The notes beneath the pieces were generated by a model that was not told the origin of the DNA, ran no database searches, and saw only the letters and a program-made list of their open reading frames with translations. The position numbers were made by a program, and so were the translations under genes. 64,000 nucleotides of DNA from Trichobilharzia szidati (taxonomy: Eukaryota > Platyhelminthes > Trematoda > Strigeidida > Schistosomatidae): NCBI GenBank assembly GCA_944472155.2, contig OX235273.1:32771204-32835203 (forward strand). The letters are read 5' to 3'. Of the stretch, positions 34,691-45,774 are shown in pieces. Every line of letters starts with the position of its first letter. Position 1 is the first letter of the stretch.

Positions 34691-36624
34691 TCTGACATTC
34701 CAAAAGGCAGTCAGTCTTTATCCCTAAATAACAAGAATTCTGTAATTACCTCAGCTCGTTTCGAATGGAAAGACATCAGAAATGTATTCTAAATTTAAGG
34801 AAATAGGTGCTTTTCAATAAATTCAAATTTCCATCCCTTGAGTTGAGTGGAAGAAATCATTAATATCACGCCATTTAATTCGTATGAGTGAAAAGAAGTG
34901 CTTATGCAGTTGATTAGTTATTTACTTACGTAATCCTTGAACGTGAGACAAAAAATGAATGCAGAATTGGTTAGAATAAAATTTGTGTATGAAGCGAGTC
35001 ATTTGCACTAATTATTTCTATGAATATTTTAATGATAGTTCCCTTTTATCTGTTGTCACTTAAGATGTTCATTTATTACAGTGCACAGAGATTCAGGTGA
35101 TAGTGTATGATTATAAAGTATTCACATATTACATTTTTACGACAAGCATTCCCGAAACTTCCTCTTTGTTCTGAAATCTCTACCACATTTTCTCTCCGTA
35201 GGTATTGTAGGAATTCATATTCGTATGCCCCCTATACATCACATCAATCAGTCTGATATGATTGCTGTTACTTTCGGGTATCCTTATTACTTCCTTATAA
35301 ATGGATAGTCTAAGGGGATTTAATGAAAACCTAAGTTGTTTTGATCGAATGATAAATGCTGGAGTTACTTAAAGGTTGTAAGGTGTTAACGAAACTTTCA
35401 TCTTGAGAACACAGTGTGAATGAATTGATCACATCAACAGCTAACACTCACGTGTTCAGCACTATATCTGAAGATTGATTACCCTTCACATAAAAATACC
35501 ATTAATCCTCTATGCTGCCTTTATGTGAGATAAACAGAATTTCTGCTATATTCATTTTGTAAATAGTTATGAATGAAAAGTGATTGACGTTGCAGTCAAT
35601 CAACCGATTTTAGTACAGTGTCGATTTCTGAATCTACTTCAATTTACATTTACTTCACTCAACCAGATACTATCTTTTACTCATTTATGAATTTCAAGTA
35701 GTTGAGCAGTTGATCACAAATAACTAATTGAATTGAAATCATGGTTTCCTGATCCTAATGCTGTCATCGTTGTGTTAGCGACCTCGGAATCAACAGAGTA
35801 AAAAGAAGATTTTAATATGAATATTCTGCTATTTTGCACATGTTTCAACCCACTTGTCAAACCTACAGTTCGAGCGATGTGTAAATTTGGTAAATGGATT
35901 GAATTATGACATATACGTATAATTTTTGATCCAGTCTTGCAGTATTGCTACTCAGACTGATGTTTCGAAATATCATTGTACTTTCAATGCAGAATGCTTC
36001 CTTTAATAGTGTCTATGTGTAATGCGTATGGTGTCTTTTTTCCCTTCATTATGTATGGTATATTATTAATGTGAAGTGCTGAATATTGAAAACTTTGTAG
36101 GAAGAACTCTCATATAAACAATCCTAAGTGATAAATCTCGAAGACAACTTCATCATACATATCCAAGTATCTGAACATAGAGAATTTGCATATTATTTCA
36201 TAAAACGTTGCAACATATTTTAAAAACTGAAGTTTGCTTTCGTGAATACATCAATCATTCAGACACAACATCTAGCGTTCTGATGAAGGGATGATCGTCT
36301 GATGACATCAGTTTATGAAAGAATCAATATTTGAAAAGTCAATATATGATAAAGTCATCAATTCACTACCACATGCTGCACTAACCTCTACATACTAAAA
36401 CGCCGTGAGTATGAAAATACAATTATGTATATAAAATTACGAGTATTAAATTTTATAGAAATTTTCTGTTCGAATATTTATATATATATATACAACATCA
36501 GTACAAAGAATAGCAAATCCTCCTACCATAAACATACGCGAATATGATACATCACTAGTCTCTAGTCTCTGGGTAGACTAAATAAAAATCTCAAACATGG
36601 ATAAGTGAACCTCATAATACCAAT
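34691..36624. other. Unassigned AT-rich DNA
   Basis: No supported gene or repeat. A short (TA)n run lies at about 36480-36492. Confidence 0.4.
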
Positions 36625-37070
36625 AATCGATCACCGTCACAAGGATTCCTGAACATTTCAATCCATGAAAATATTACTCATCCAACTTGACAAATAAGTA
36701 TGAACAACATATGAATAGTTCATAAGCAATTAAAAAATGTTTTCTGTGGTTAATTCATATTTATGGTAACAATATACACTCTCCAATGGAACACTGTTTC
36801 ATTAGAATAAATATGTGTTTCACAGTATCACAGGTATGTATAAAAGAGTGAAAAGAAATTATCACTTCCAATGCATTATCAATAGTCATTTCAATGAGGA
36901 GACAGTGTTACCATTAATCCATACATTTTAATTAGTTTTTTGAAATTATCAAAGTTGTGGCAATGTCAACAAGGGAGGCTATTCAATTTTACGGAATGAT
37001 CCTTTTAACAATGTGTAATTATGAATTTTGTCACCAATAAATATAACCGTTATGTAATGTCGCATAGGAA
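36625..37070 (+). repeat. Dispersed repeat 'R2', copy 2
   Basis: Diverged counterpart of 5745-6240. The CACCGTCACA...GATTCCTG block (about 36632-36650) and the GAAATTATCAAA block (about 36942-37060) appear in the same order and at similar spacing. Confidence 0.48.
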
Positions 37071-38155
37071 CACTCACTACTAGTTTTCATATTTTATCTA
37101 GAAATCTATTCTACCAATTCAGAAAGGAGAATTCCTGAATACCAGTTAGATTCACGGATTATCACTTTCACAGCAGTATTGCATGAAACATACTGAAAGT
37201 GATCTTAATAAAGTCAACAGCTGTTAGTCTTGGCAGTGCAGAACTCACATCCAGCATCTTCATAAATACAGACATATATGAGCATAACAAGGGAATGAGT
37301 GTTTGCATAACAAAAATGGACTCTGTATTGCTTTTGATAAGCAGAGACTACAAACAGCACATCCACATACATTTTACGACAAACTTCATTCACTTATCAA
37401 GATAAACATTCACAGGTGGTGAACATTCAGTTAAATTTCAAACTAATTGTCAAACTAAGAAGGATAAATGAACAACACTTCACCAAATATAAACTACGGG
37501 TTTCAATGAAGAAAATGCTCCCTCCAATAAATTCATTTTCTCAGCTGCACAATAATACTTAAAAAAGGATCATAATCGACAGCATCAAATAAGTTTCATT
37601 GTGTCTTACAATTTGATAGTGAGCAGAAATATCACAGTGTGGCGATATTAGTACATATCATTTTGAATCACAAATATATTTGGAAAATGGATAAGTAGAT
37701 GTTAGCATTGTGTACAACAGCCATTAGGTTAATAGTCAGTTGACAGGAAGTTAAAGTACCTGTAGAAGTGCGACTTTGTTCGGTTAAATATTATAGAACA
37801 GAAAGGTGAGATGTGTAAGCTAACGTCAGTAAAATAAATAGCTTCAATTGTAATATGGTGGGAAGAAAAGAAAAAACAAGGAACAAAGGTGAGTGAGTAA
37901 ATTTCTTGGATCTTCATGTAAAACTAGAACGAAGGAAATGAAAAAGAGCGTAGAGATTGTGTCAGTAATTAATGGTTTTTCTTGATGTTACGCAGTGTCA
38001 CATCTTCGACTACATCAAGAAAGTGCACTACTTATAAGTAACAAGTAGCATAAAGTTACAAGAAAGAAAATGTAGTAAAGAACAGTAAAGAAAAAGTTCA
38101 CAATGCTCCTTCAATACCAGCCTGGTTTTCCCTAATTTACCTTCCGGTAAGACGC
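37071..38155. other. Unassigned DNA
   Basis: No feature I can support. Confidence 0.4.
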
Positions 38156-38362
38156 TTAAAATGCACAATATACTTTTGCGACATCCTCACTCAACCTCAA
38201 GTAGTTCACTAGTTCGCCGTTTTGGGTGGATGGTAGCTTCAGAAGAACATTTCCACAGTCACTTACAACCAGCTCTACAACTGCATACAAACTTTCATTT
38301 TCCATTGACATTCTGTCCACCATGTCACCCTCAAACAAGTTGCTTATTGACTCTCATTCCTG
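38156..38362 (-). CDS. Possible coding exon or gene remnant, unknown protein
   Basis: A minus-strand frame ending in TAA at 38156 reads well as protein for about 65 codons (segments MVDRMSMENESLYAVVELVV, GNVLLKLPSTQNGELVNYL, SEDVAKVYCAF). No domain is recognised, and the upstream end runs into a stop without a clear acceptor. The opposite strand is also open over 78 codons, which weakens the case. It could be a terminal exon or chance. Confidence 0.22.
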
Positions 38363-38839
38363 TTGCTCATGGAAGTCTTGCTTTTAGTGACACCTGAAGA
38401 TCTCAGAGTTTATTCAGTGTACTGCTGAAACAATATACCTGATAGAGGAAAATGATCACAAATCTGATTAAACGTTTCAGAGAAAACAGAAGTTGAAATT
38501 TTAAGAATGAATAAAACTAAGTAAACTAAATGTGTATACATTCATCAGTATTTTTATACATGGACTTACTTTCCGCATCGTCTATTAGGTGGTCAATTTC
38601 AATATATTAAGTATCCTACTGTTTTTGGCAAAATGAAATAAACTGTTATGACGTTTATTCATATCTTCACAAATGATTATATTAGCCTTAGCATAAATTT
38701 ACATTGGTTGACTCATAATTTTACACATCTCATTTCATCGTACCAGAAGACACTACGAGTTAAAATGTTTCTAACTGATTAGCCAATAAATGTTAAAAAC
38801 TGAAAAATGGAGGAATTATTCACCACTTTATAAATGTCA
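38363..38839. other. Unassigned DNA
   Basis: No supported feature between the weak frame and the 3' end of the PLE. Confidence 0.4.
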
Positions 38840-40700
38840 CTTGCGGAATATACACATTGGGTCATAGGAGTTATTAAAAAGACAATTGCAGCGAAGAAAA
38901 TTTTCTTTTCGACGAAGTCATCATCTAGGCTGTACATTCGTGTATTTATATCAAATGGATAGGAAAGTTCCAGAATAATTTCTCGTTAGGGGTCAAATTA
39001 ATAAAAATTACAATTAGGAATTAAAATGACATAACAAACAGGGGGATGAGTAAAACTCAAACAAAGTAGGATTATAATAACTCAGAAGATTGACATTGTG
39101 CAATTGGGGGTTAGAAATGTAGAAATAACAAAATATACAGGATGTTTGGATAAAAAACTAATATGATGAATAATTGTTTATGCAATCAGGGATTAAATAT
39201 GTAGAGATAATAAAATGACAAAATAAACAGGAAGAGTGGGTGTGAAAATATGGTAGTGTAAACAGGGATTAAGAAAACTTAAAATAACATGAATAAACAG
39301 GAAGTTTAGATAAGAAAGGCGATGAGATTGTCATTACTAAAAATTTTTTCCTGTTTATGATGGCCATGGTAGGGAGAGGGGTTGGACGTAATTCTTTTGG
39401 ATACAAAGTGTGGGTTTGAGTTTTGGATAGCTAGCGACTCAGCTATGCCCAGATGTCTTGATTTGACTCCCTTTGATAGGTTTGATTGAATTTTGTATAT
39501 TACTTTGAAGGATTTTTCGAAAGGCGCTGAATGTCCTGAGTTGACCAGATGTTCCGTCACTGAACCGTATACACGTTTTCCTTCTCCTTTTACTAGCCAG
39601 GCTGGGTAGTGTTCACGAGCGCGTTTTTCAAGTCGGAGCATGTCACGGCCGATGTACTCAGCTCCACAAGAGCAAGTAAACTGGTATATGCACGTTGCGG
39701 TGGCCCAATGCGACGGCTTGTCTTTCACGCTCTGGCTGAACAGTTTCTTGCAAGAAAACGTCAGTCGTAGGCTCGCGGCAAAATATGTTTTCCTTAGAGA
39801 TTTGCAGAGGCGTTTGCGAAGGATTTCTGCTTCATTATCCCCTTTGAATTCTAGATTAAGCAGAAGTGTTTTCTTTGGAACGGATTGGACTTGTTCTGAA
39901 GTCCTCTTAGATTTGAGATTTTTGTCTATGAACCTGGGCGGGAAACCGTTTTCCATCAAGGTTTTTCGGAGATTACGCAGTTCTTCTTCAATCACTTCCT
40001 CGCTGCATATCTTCCGAATCCTCGAGGAAAGAGCGTATATCAGGTTCCTCTTTCAGCTTAGGGGCACGAAGCTTTGAAAGTTGATGAATTGTCCATTCCA
40101 AGTAGGCTTTTTGTATATGGATCTTTTCAGGGAGTTGTTGGCGTTTCTTGTCAGCTGGACGTCGAGGAAGTGGAACATTCCGTCGGATTCAGTCTCAAGT
40201 GTGAAGTCGATGTCTGGGTGGGCGTTATTGAAGATTTGAAGTAGGTCTTTTAAATCACAATTCTCATCACAAATAATGAAAGCATCATCGATGTATCTCT
40301 TGTAGAGATGGAGGTCGTTGGTAGTTGATGATAAGGGGTTGTTTTCTAAGCTAGCCAAAAAGCAATCGGCTAATAGGGGTCCCAAGGGAGAACCCATTGC
40401 TACCCCATCTACTTGCCTGTATATTTCCTTGTTGAAACTAAAGTATACGTTGAAGGTGCATCGTAGTAACAGTTCTTTCAGGTGATGGATCGGTATACCA
40501 ACATCGATGCTATTGGATTGAATGTAGTCGCAAAGGAAACAAACGGTTTCTGTCAATGGAACGTTGGTGAAGAGAGAGACAACATCCAGGGAGACCATTT
40601 TCTTTTCTGCCACATTGACATTCTTAATTGATTCAACAAAGTCGAATGTGTCACGGAGGCTGTGTCATTTGGTAAAATTGCTCAAAGCACAACATGAAAA
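38840..40700 (-). mobile_element. Penelope-like element P4, 5'-truncated, well preserved
   Basis: Minus-strand PLE with RT, GIY-YIG endonuclease and a 3' UTR of about 450 bp that holds repeated TTCCTGTTTATT-like motifs and ends near 38840. The 3' UTR and coding region match P1 (18340-20105). The family resembles the schistosome PLE known as Cercyon by domain order, but the name is not verified. The left part of the RT (fingers) is cut at about 40700, where the frame meets a TGA. Confidence 0.85.
39306..40613 (-). pseudogene. PLE RT + GIY-YIG endonuclease with a single in-frame stop
   Basis: From an ATG at 40611-40613 the frame runs through RT motifs VSLDVVSLFTNVP (motif A region), GVAMGSPLGPLLADCF, LYKRYIDDAFIICDE (catalytic Y-I-D-D intact) and FHFLDVQLTR. 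It meets TGA at 40053-40055 right after FQSFVPLS. The same frame then continues through the linker to CSCGAEYIGRDMLRLEKRAREH (GIY-YIG core, about 39655-39720) and ends at 39306. One CGA-to-TGA type change is the only interruption in about 436 codons, so this is a relatively young copy. The true N-terminus is missing. Confidence 0.85.
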
Positions 40701-41089
40701 TACTTACAACACCCGGAGATCTATGTTTATAATAGTCACTCCCTACATGGGATTGGCTTTTTCTTCTTTCTCATGAAGATGTGAGCTGTACAATTTCTCA
40801 TGGAAAATGTGAGAATTTAACACAACGAAAGAGTTGATAGATGATGTAAGATGAAGTGATCTGCAAACCCATCGAATGCATCTCTGAATTAAATTTGCTT
40901 ATCATGGATACCTTCCTTAGGAAGAAATGATTTGCAGTAAGTCACACTTATTGTTTAGAAAAACGAAAAAACATAGACCTAACTGGTTAACAATTGTGAA
41001 ACGATATAGTTGGTACGCATTCATTAAGGTATTTTTACACGGGTTTTATAACTGTGAATACATTCATTATTAATTTTTTTTCATGATGC
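40701..41089. other. Unassigned DNA
   Basis: No feature I can support. Confidence 0.4.
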
Positions 41090-41680
41090 TTACTGAATCT
41101 ATCATGTTCACGTCCATGTCTGGTGTCATTCAATCTCCTTATGATGATCTGGCCTAATTATTTGTTGGGGGTCTGCAGTGGCATGCTTCCGAGGTATTTC
41201 TTGCATTGACATTCATCATCATGCTTTGTCACTTTTAGAAGGTAGAGTTGTTGAAGTTGTCAGCAGCCGTTAAAACAATATGTTAGCGTGTAAATGGGTA
41301 TCGTATATGTAAATGCTGCTTAAAAGCAGTTTATGCGTTAATGCTATTATAAACACTATTCTATATACAAATAAGCGAAAGATTATTTACAAGTAAGTGC
41401 ATATAAAAATCTAAAAATTCTACTCACCAATACCTGTTAATGTACAGACCTTACAGATTCCAGTTTTACCTATGATTCCACATGGAGCAGGCATTTAAAG
41501 GAGTGACTCTGAATTTGTCTCCTTGTGGTGATCTGGCCTAATGATTTTGTTGAGGTATAAAGAGCCATAAAGAGCCATAGTAGTTCTTGCACTGACAAAC
41601 ATCGTCTTGCTTTGTCATATTCTAAACGTAAAAGTTATTTGACTTGCTGTGCATCTTGTCATCTCCACACACCTTCTATA
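41090..41680 (+). repeat. Diverged tandem duplication, period about 390 bp
   Basis: 41125-41245 and 41510-41640 share GTGATCTGGCCTAAT-type and CTTGCTTTGTCA-type blocks in the same order. The second copy has a small internal direct duplication (AAAGAGCCAT twice, about 41568-41588). No coding content. Confidence 0.5.
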
Positions 41681-43099
41681 CTAGTGTCGTTATAATTTAA
41701 GATGATACCTATAGCCGCTATAACAGTGTGCAAATCGTGATTCTTGAATATTCCATATTTTTTTCAGATAAACCTCATCTTTACGTAATGTCAACCAAAT
41801 TACTAATTCATTCCAAGTACCATCCCTGTGATGGCCTCTGTGATATCCTATGATTGCGCCATCGTTATTAATTCACATACAGCCAAGAGAGTTTCAATCA
41901 CTTATAACATAAAAATGCTGCATATCATAGTAGATAACTTGATTACATACTGATTGAAAGATAATTATTTTAAGCCCTCATCGCCCTTCCACCTTAATGT
42001 TATACACTGTGATAAAGTGAATGTGAAAAACGTAATAAACTTCAGATGGAAGATGACTCATGCTTTGAAACTTAGCGGATTTCACTCGACATTATTGTTT
42101 AGTGACGCAGAATGTGTCTAAGAATTGGTCATTAGTAAAAATGCTGTAAACTTGGTTCAGTGGACACTGAAAATTCAAGAAAATCTGAGCAAACGGAAGT
42201 TAATTCAAAGAGGAAGCTACTGGGTAAGATTAGAAAGCGCAAACCGAAATGAATAACACTCATAAATATTTAATTTCCTTTTGCAAGAATCTGAGTTGCA
42301 GGCTTTGCTGAGCAAAGCCTGCAACGTGATTATACATTAAAAATCTTTTCTTAATTCAGAACCTAGACAGAGATATGGTGTACACTAACGAGTTCAAAAC
42401 TTTAGATTCCGGATATCAAACACATATTTGATTGCGGAGAAAATGTGCAAACTTAGAGTGACAGATTAGGATGATACAATCTTGCAATTCCTGTGATATA
42501 GTGCGTCTTTTTCCTTTCAGATAAGTGAATGACTTTGGATATGATACACGTCAATGATGCTTTTCCTGTAAAATAAATCACACAGATTTACTCAGATCAG
42601 GGAATAATTCTTGAAACACCCATCTAGTCGTCAATATTAAATTTTCATGATATGAATTTCCAGTAAGAGATAAACAAAAGATGCCATAAATCAGTCTGCT
42701 ACAGTACAAAATACAAAAGATAACAATCAATAATCATGGGAAAAGCTCTTGAATGTTACCGGCATTACAAATCTCAAAAAATATAGAATTAGGTACATTA
42801 CTCAGGAGATATAAAAGTTATTGGAATCAATAAATAATCTTCACTTGTAAATTGCAACATCATCTTACTAGAGATACGTAGTATTGATGATTTTTATTAG
42901 AAGCACCTAAATTCCGATACGATATCTTTATTAGGGATTCCATCATCAGACGATATAATATAGTCTGGTGTGACAGTTTTCGGGGCCACAAATCCTAAGA
43001 AATGTTCATCTAGTTGGCTTTGAGTGTTACTAAAAGGATATCAATGAATCAGATCGGCATTTGATAAATTAATATTGTTGTGAACTGTACAGTGCTTAA
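41681..43099. other. Unassigned AT-rich DNA
   Basis: No supported gene. A short perfect inverted repeat at 42297-42325 (GCAGGCTTTGCT / AGCAAAGCCTGC) could form a hairpin with almost no loop; its role is unknown. Confidence 0.4.
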
Positions 43100-43236
43100 C
43101 TGACACTACCAGAAAATAAACGAAGATTAGTTGAGGTGATACTAGGCTTGACAACGTTCACATTCCAAACACTCCGCGATAATACTGTATTTCTTGATGA
43201 CGACTTGTTAGCTTTCAAAAACTGCCATCCTTTTTT

Positions 43237-43855
43237 TGATTGCACACTAGTCAGTAACCAGTGTGATGCGTCTAGTCCTATCTTCGGTGCAGACTGAATT
43301 CTATCAGTCATGTTTGCAATGTGGCCACTATGCTAGGTGGCTCGCCATTACAGTGCACTGTGGATTGTTGGTATTAGATGGTTGGAGGCAATCGGCAGTT
43401 GGCTAGTTGGCACTCATCAGCAAGGCGTATCTGCAACTTCGAAGGAACTGATGTCCCTTCTGAGATTCGAACCCGCGTCACACAGTGTTGCAGTCAGAGA
43501 CGTTACCACTGAGCTATTCAGGCTCGCGACTGACCTCCTGTTGGACTGAATTGGATATTTGATTGGATATATGACTGATAGAATTCAGTCTGCACCGAAG
43601 ACAGGACTAGACGCATTACACTAGTTACTGACTAGTGTACAATCAAAAATTTCCAATACAGTCCAACAGGAGGTCAGTCGCGAGCCTGAATAGCTCAGTG
43701 GTAACGTCTCTGACTGCAGCACTGTGTGACGCGGGTTCGAATCTCAGAAGGGACATCAGTTCCTTCGAAGTTGCAGATGCGCCTTGCTGATGAGTGCCAA
43801 CTAGCACGAGACCTAGGTCCAAGGCTTCCTGCCGATTGCCTACAACCATCTAATA
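43237..43855. mobile_element. tRNA-headed SINE pair in inverted arrangement, with TSD
   Basis: Flanked by ACTGCCATCCTT (43222-43233 and 43856-43867) inside PLE P2, so this is one insertion or an insertion plus later rearrangement. The order is A-B-A'-B', where A' (43567-43640) is the reverse complement of A (43240-43312) and B' (43650-43855) that of B (43330-43550). On the plus strand B' reads as a SINE: TAGCTCAGTGGTAAC (A box, about 43691), GGGTTCGAATC (B box, about 43734) and a hammerhead-like core (43787-43812). Confidence 0.7.
43765..43850 (+). ncRNA. Near-intact hammerhead ribozyme motif
   Basis: CTGATGA (43787-43793) is exact. Stem II GTGC/GCAC (43794-43797 and 43804-43807) pairs perfectly around a CAACTA loop and is followed by GAGAC (43808-43812) where GAAAC is expected, a single change in the catalytic core. 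The facing copy (about 43385-43420, minus strand) keeps CTGATGA but has lost the other half. It belongs to the tRNA-headed SINE. Confidence 0.6.
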
Positions 43856-44269
43856 CTGCCATCCTTCTTTACCAATCACCATAGGAAAGGAATCTGAACA
43901 AACGTTTCCGTTTCTTGATGTATGCCTTTGTAGATGTAATGACGTATCTCTAAAAAGATCCATCCACCGGAAACATACATAGGATCGACAACTAATTAAT
44001 TTTTGTAGCTGCGTGCCTATCCTCAGGATAAGAAACCTAATTCAGTCGTTCCACTTAAGGATAAGAAATATTTTTTAGTTCCGATTGCATTGACTCAGAA
44101 CTTAATTTCCTAAGGACACGCTTGCAGAAAATGGGTACCCTAACTCATTTTTGACAGTAACGCGAGACTTACGCAGTCTTAACTGGTCACCGGCTCAGTT
44201 CAAAAGGAATCCTTATTCATGATATTCAAGTGTTGGTTTTTAGGGATTTGATTGGTTACAGGATTTTCA

Positions 44270-44577
44270 TCGTGAGCTGACATCAGTTAGAGAACCATTG
44301 GAAAACCTGGGAGTACTGGACAGCTGCTGTTTCATCCTAGTTTGAGACTCTTCATCAGTACGCACCCACCGAGATTCAAACTCAGGACCTTCTGGTTATA
44401 AGGCGAGCTCGTATACCATTAAGCCACTGGGACCCGATCCAATGGCCCATGAATTCTAACTTCTGCCAATTCACGACATAGCGCGACCCCTAGCCAATGT
44501 CTTCGGCGAGTATTTGTCCTCACACCCAACCTGCTGCACCCTACTGGTCACGACTTCTCACTAGAACCCCAGAACTT
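44270..44577 (-). mobile_element. SM-alpha-like SINE inserted in PLE P2
   Basis: The reverse complement has the same order as the unit at 1729-2118: body, A-box-like stretch near 44415-44435, B box near 44385, hammerhead core (44329-44358), family tail (44270-44320). It interrupts the PLE between about 44240 and 44580. Confidence 0.75.
44320..44362 (-). ncRNA. Hammerhead motif with intact CUGAUGA and GAAAC
   Basis: On the minus strand CTGATGA (44358-44352) and GAAAC (44333-44329) are both exact. Stem II is lengthened by about three bases and pairs poorly compared with the canonical form, so activity is uncertain. Confidence 0.5.
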
Positions 44578-45000
44578 ATAATTCAAAGGTGATCATGCTT
44601 CAGATATGCTCAAAAGACGTCTCATTAAATCAGTCAGTACGAGGTTTTTTGCTGCGAAATTACAAATGATGTTCACGAGGAGCAAGTCGTTGTTGATCTC
44701 CGTAAAAGATTGGCTCTCCCATCTGGACACATTTATGTGCATCTGTCAGATCAACTGCCACTGTGGAGCGAGGTAAATTGGACATAACCAGAAAACGCTT
44801 CCCACGCGGAGACGAGAACATATTGCACCATGATTTTACAAGAGAGGAAGCAAGTGTGTACGAAGCTATATTCTACAACACCTGATCGACTCCTTTCACT
44901 CTCCTAACTCTGAACATGAATCCATGCTAACTTGCCGCGTTTTCTTCGTTACAGACTTCTGAAGACAGCGGAGCCTTGGCAATTCAAGACTTTGAGCTAG

Positions 45001-45774
45001 GACTTTGTTTGGAAAAGAATCATATACAATCTCTACTTCTGCCTTGACAGTAGAGGGAGAGACATTTATTTATTTTGTTTATTTAGTTATTCTATGTATC
45101 TTTCCCTCAATACCACGATTATTATTATTACTATTCTCACTCCGAATTGTTTCCGCTTGCACCACTTGTCATTCTAAATCACTGAAAAAGGCTTTTACAA
45201 TATTGAATTTTATATTATCAAATTTCATACCATGTTATGTAACATTTTGTATGAATGAATTATTCTACTTTTAACACTGTTTTGCTGCTTGACATTTATC
45301 TGTGTTTATAATCGCAAACAATTTAATTTTAATTGCATTTCATACTATTATTATTTCATGTATTGACACCTTTAATCTAATTCCCTCACCGGATATAATT
45401 TCTCAAAAACATTCATATATATACACGATTGAACAACTTGATAACAAATCTGTCAAAAAGAGTCTCTTCATTGAACATTGTGTTTTTAACTCAGTAAATC
45501 AACCTCATAATTTTTAGGAATGATATTAATCTGATTTGAAATGCAGCCATTACTTAATACAGTTCTATTCACTTCCGAGTAGCTTCGGTAATTGTTTGAT
45601 TGTGTTCAAAGAGCACACAGCCCATGAGGCTTCGAATTATTTCCCTGACTCGACATGCTCATTTTTCGTGTAAAGAGGATCAGGCAGAAAATATTCATGT
45701 CATTCAGATAGTCGATTTTATCATCAAAATACGCCAATTTGAATTTAAATATAATATTAAACAGTCATTGTTTA
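45001..45774. other. Probable PLE P2 3' flank and unassigned DNA
   Basis: The T-rich short frames at 45005-45274 and 45302-45517 have no domain and probably represent PLE 3' UTR or flank. Nothing else is supported. Confidence 0.4.

Larger units (their letters stand above)
43100..45000 (+). mobile_element. Penelope-like element P2, degraded and split by two SINE insertions
   Basis: PLE coding similarity starts before 43222 (DDDLLAFKNCHP) and resumes after the first insertion with FPFLDVCLCRCNDVSLKRSIH (about 43905-43965) and FCSCVPI. It is broken by the SINE at about 44270-44577 and ends with the endonuclease block KGDHASDMLKRRL ... CICQINCHCGAR (about 44585-44775). Stops are frequent. The 3' region, T-rich with short open frames, extends to about 45000 or beyond. 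Confidence 0.72.

Noticed and set aside
6798..34935. Micro-exons of 6-9 nt with splice-like borders (about 6804, 25430, 26416, 34930)
   Set aside because: With about 60 GTRAGT sites expected on both strands, a few with a nearby pyrimidine tract and AG arise by chance. No coding continuity can be shown.
36480..36495. (TA)n microsatellite as a regulatory or origin signal
   Set aside because: Too short and common in AT-rich DNA to mean anything by itself.
38880..38935. Hammerhead ribozyme at the 3' end of PLE P4 (GATGATGACTTCGTCGAAAAG on the minus strand)
   Set aside because: It has TGATGA and GAAA, but no stem II of the right geometry can be drawn and the sister copy at 20008-20030 does not keep the pairing. 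Not called.
43680..43755. tRNA gene (A box, B box, GGGTTCGAATC)
   Set aside because: No acceptor stem closes around it and it continues into a SINE body with a hammerhead core, with an inverted copy nearby. It is a tRNA-derived SINE head, not a tRNA gene.
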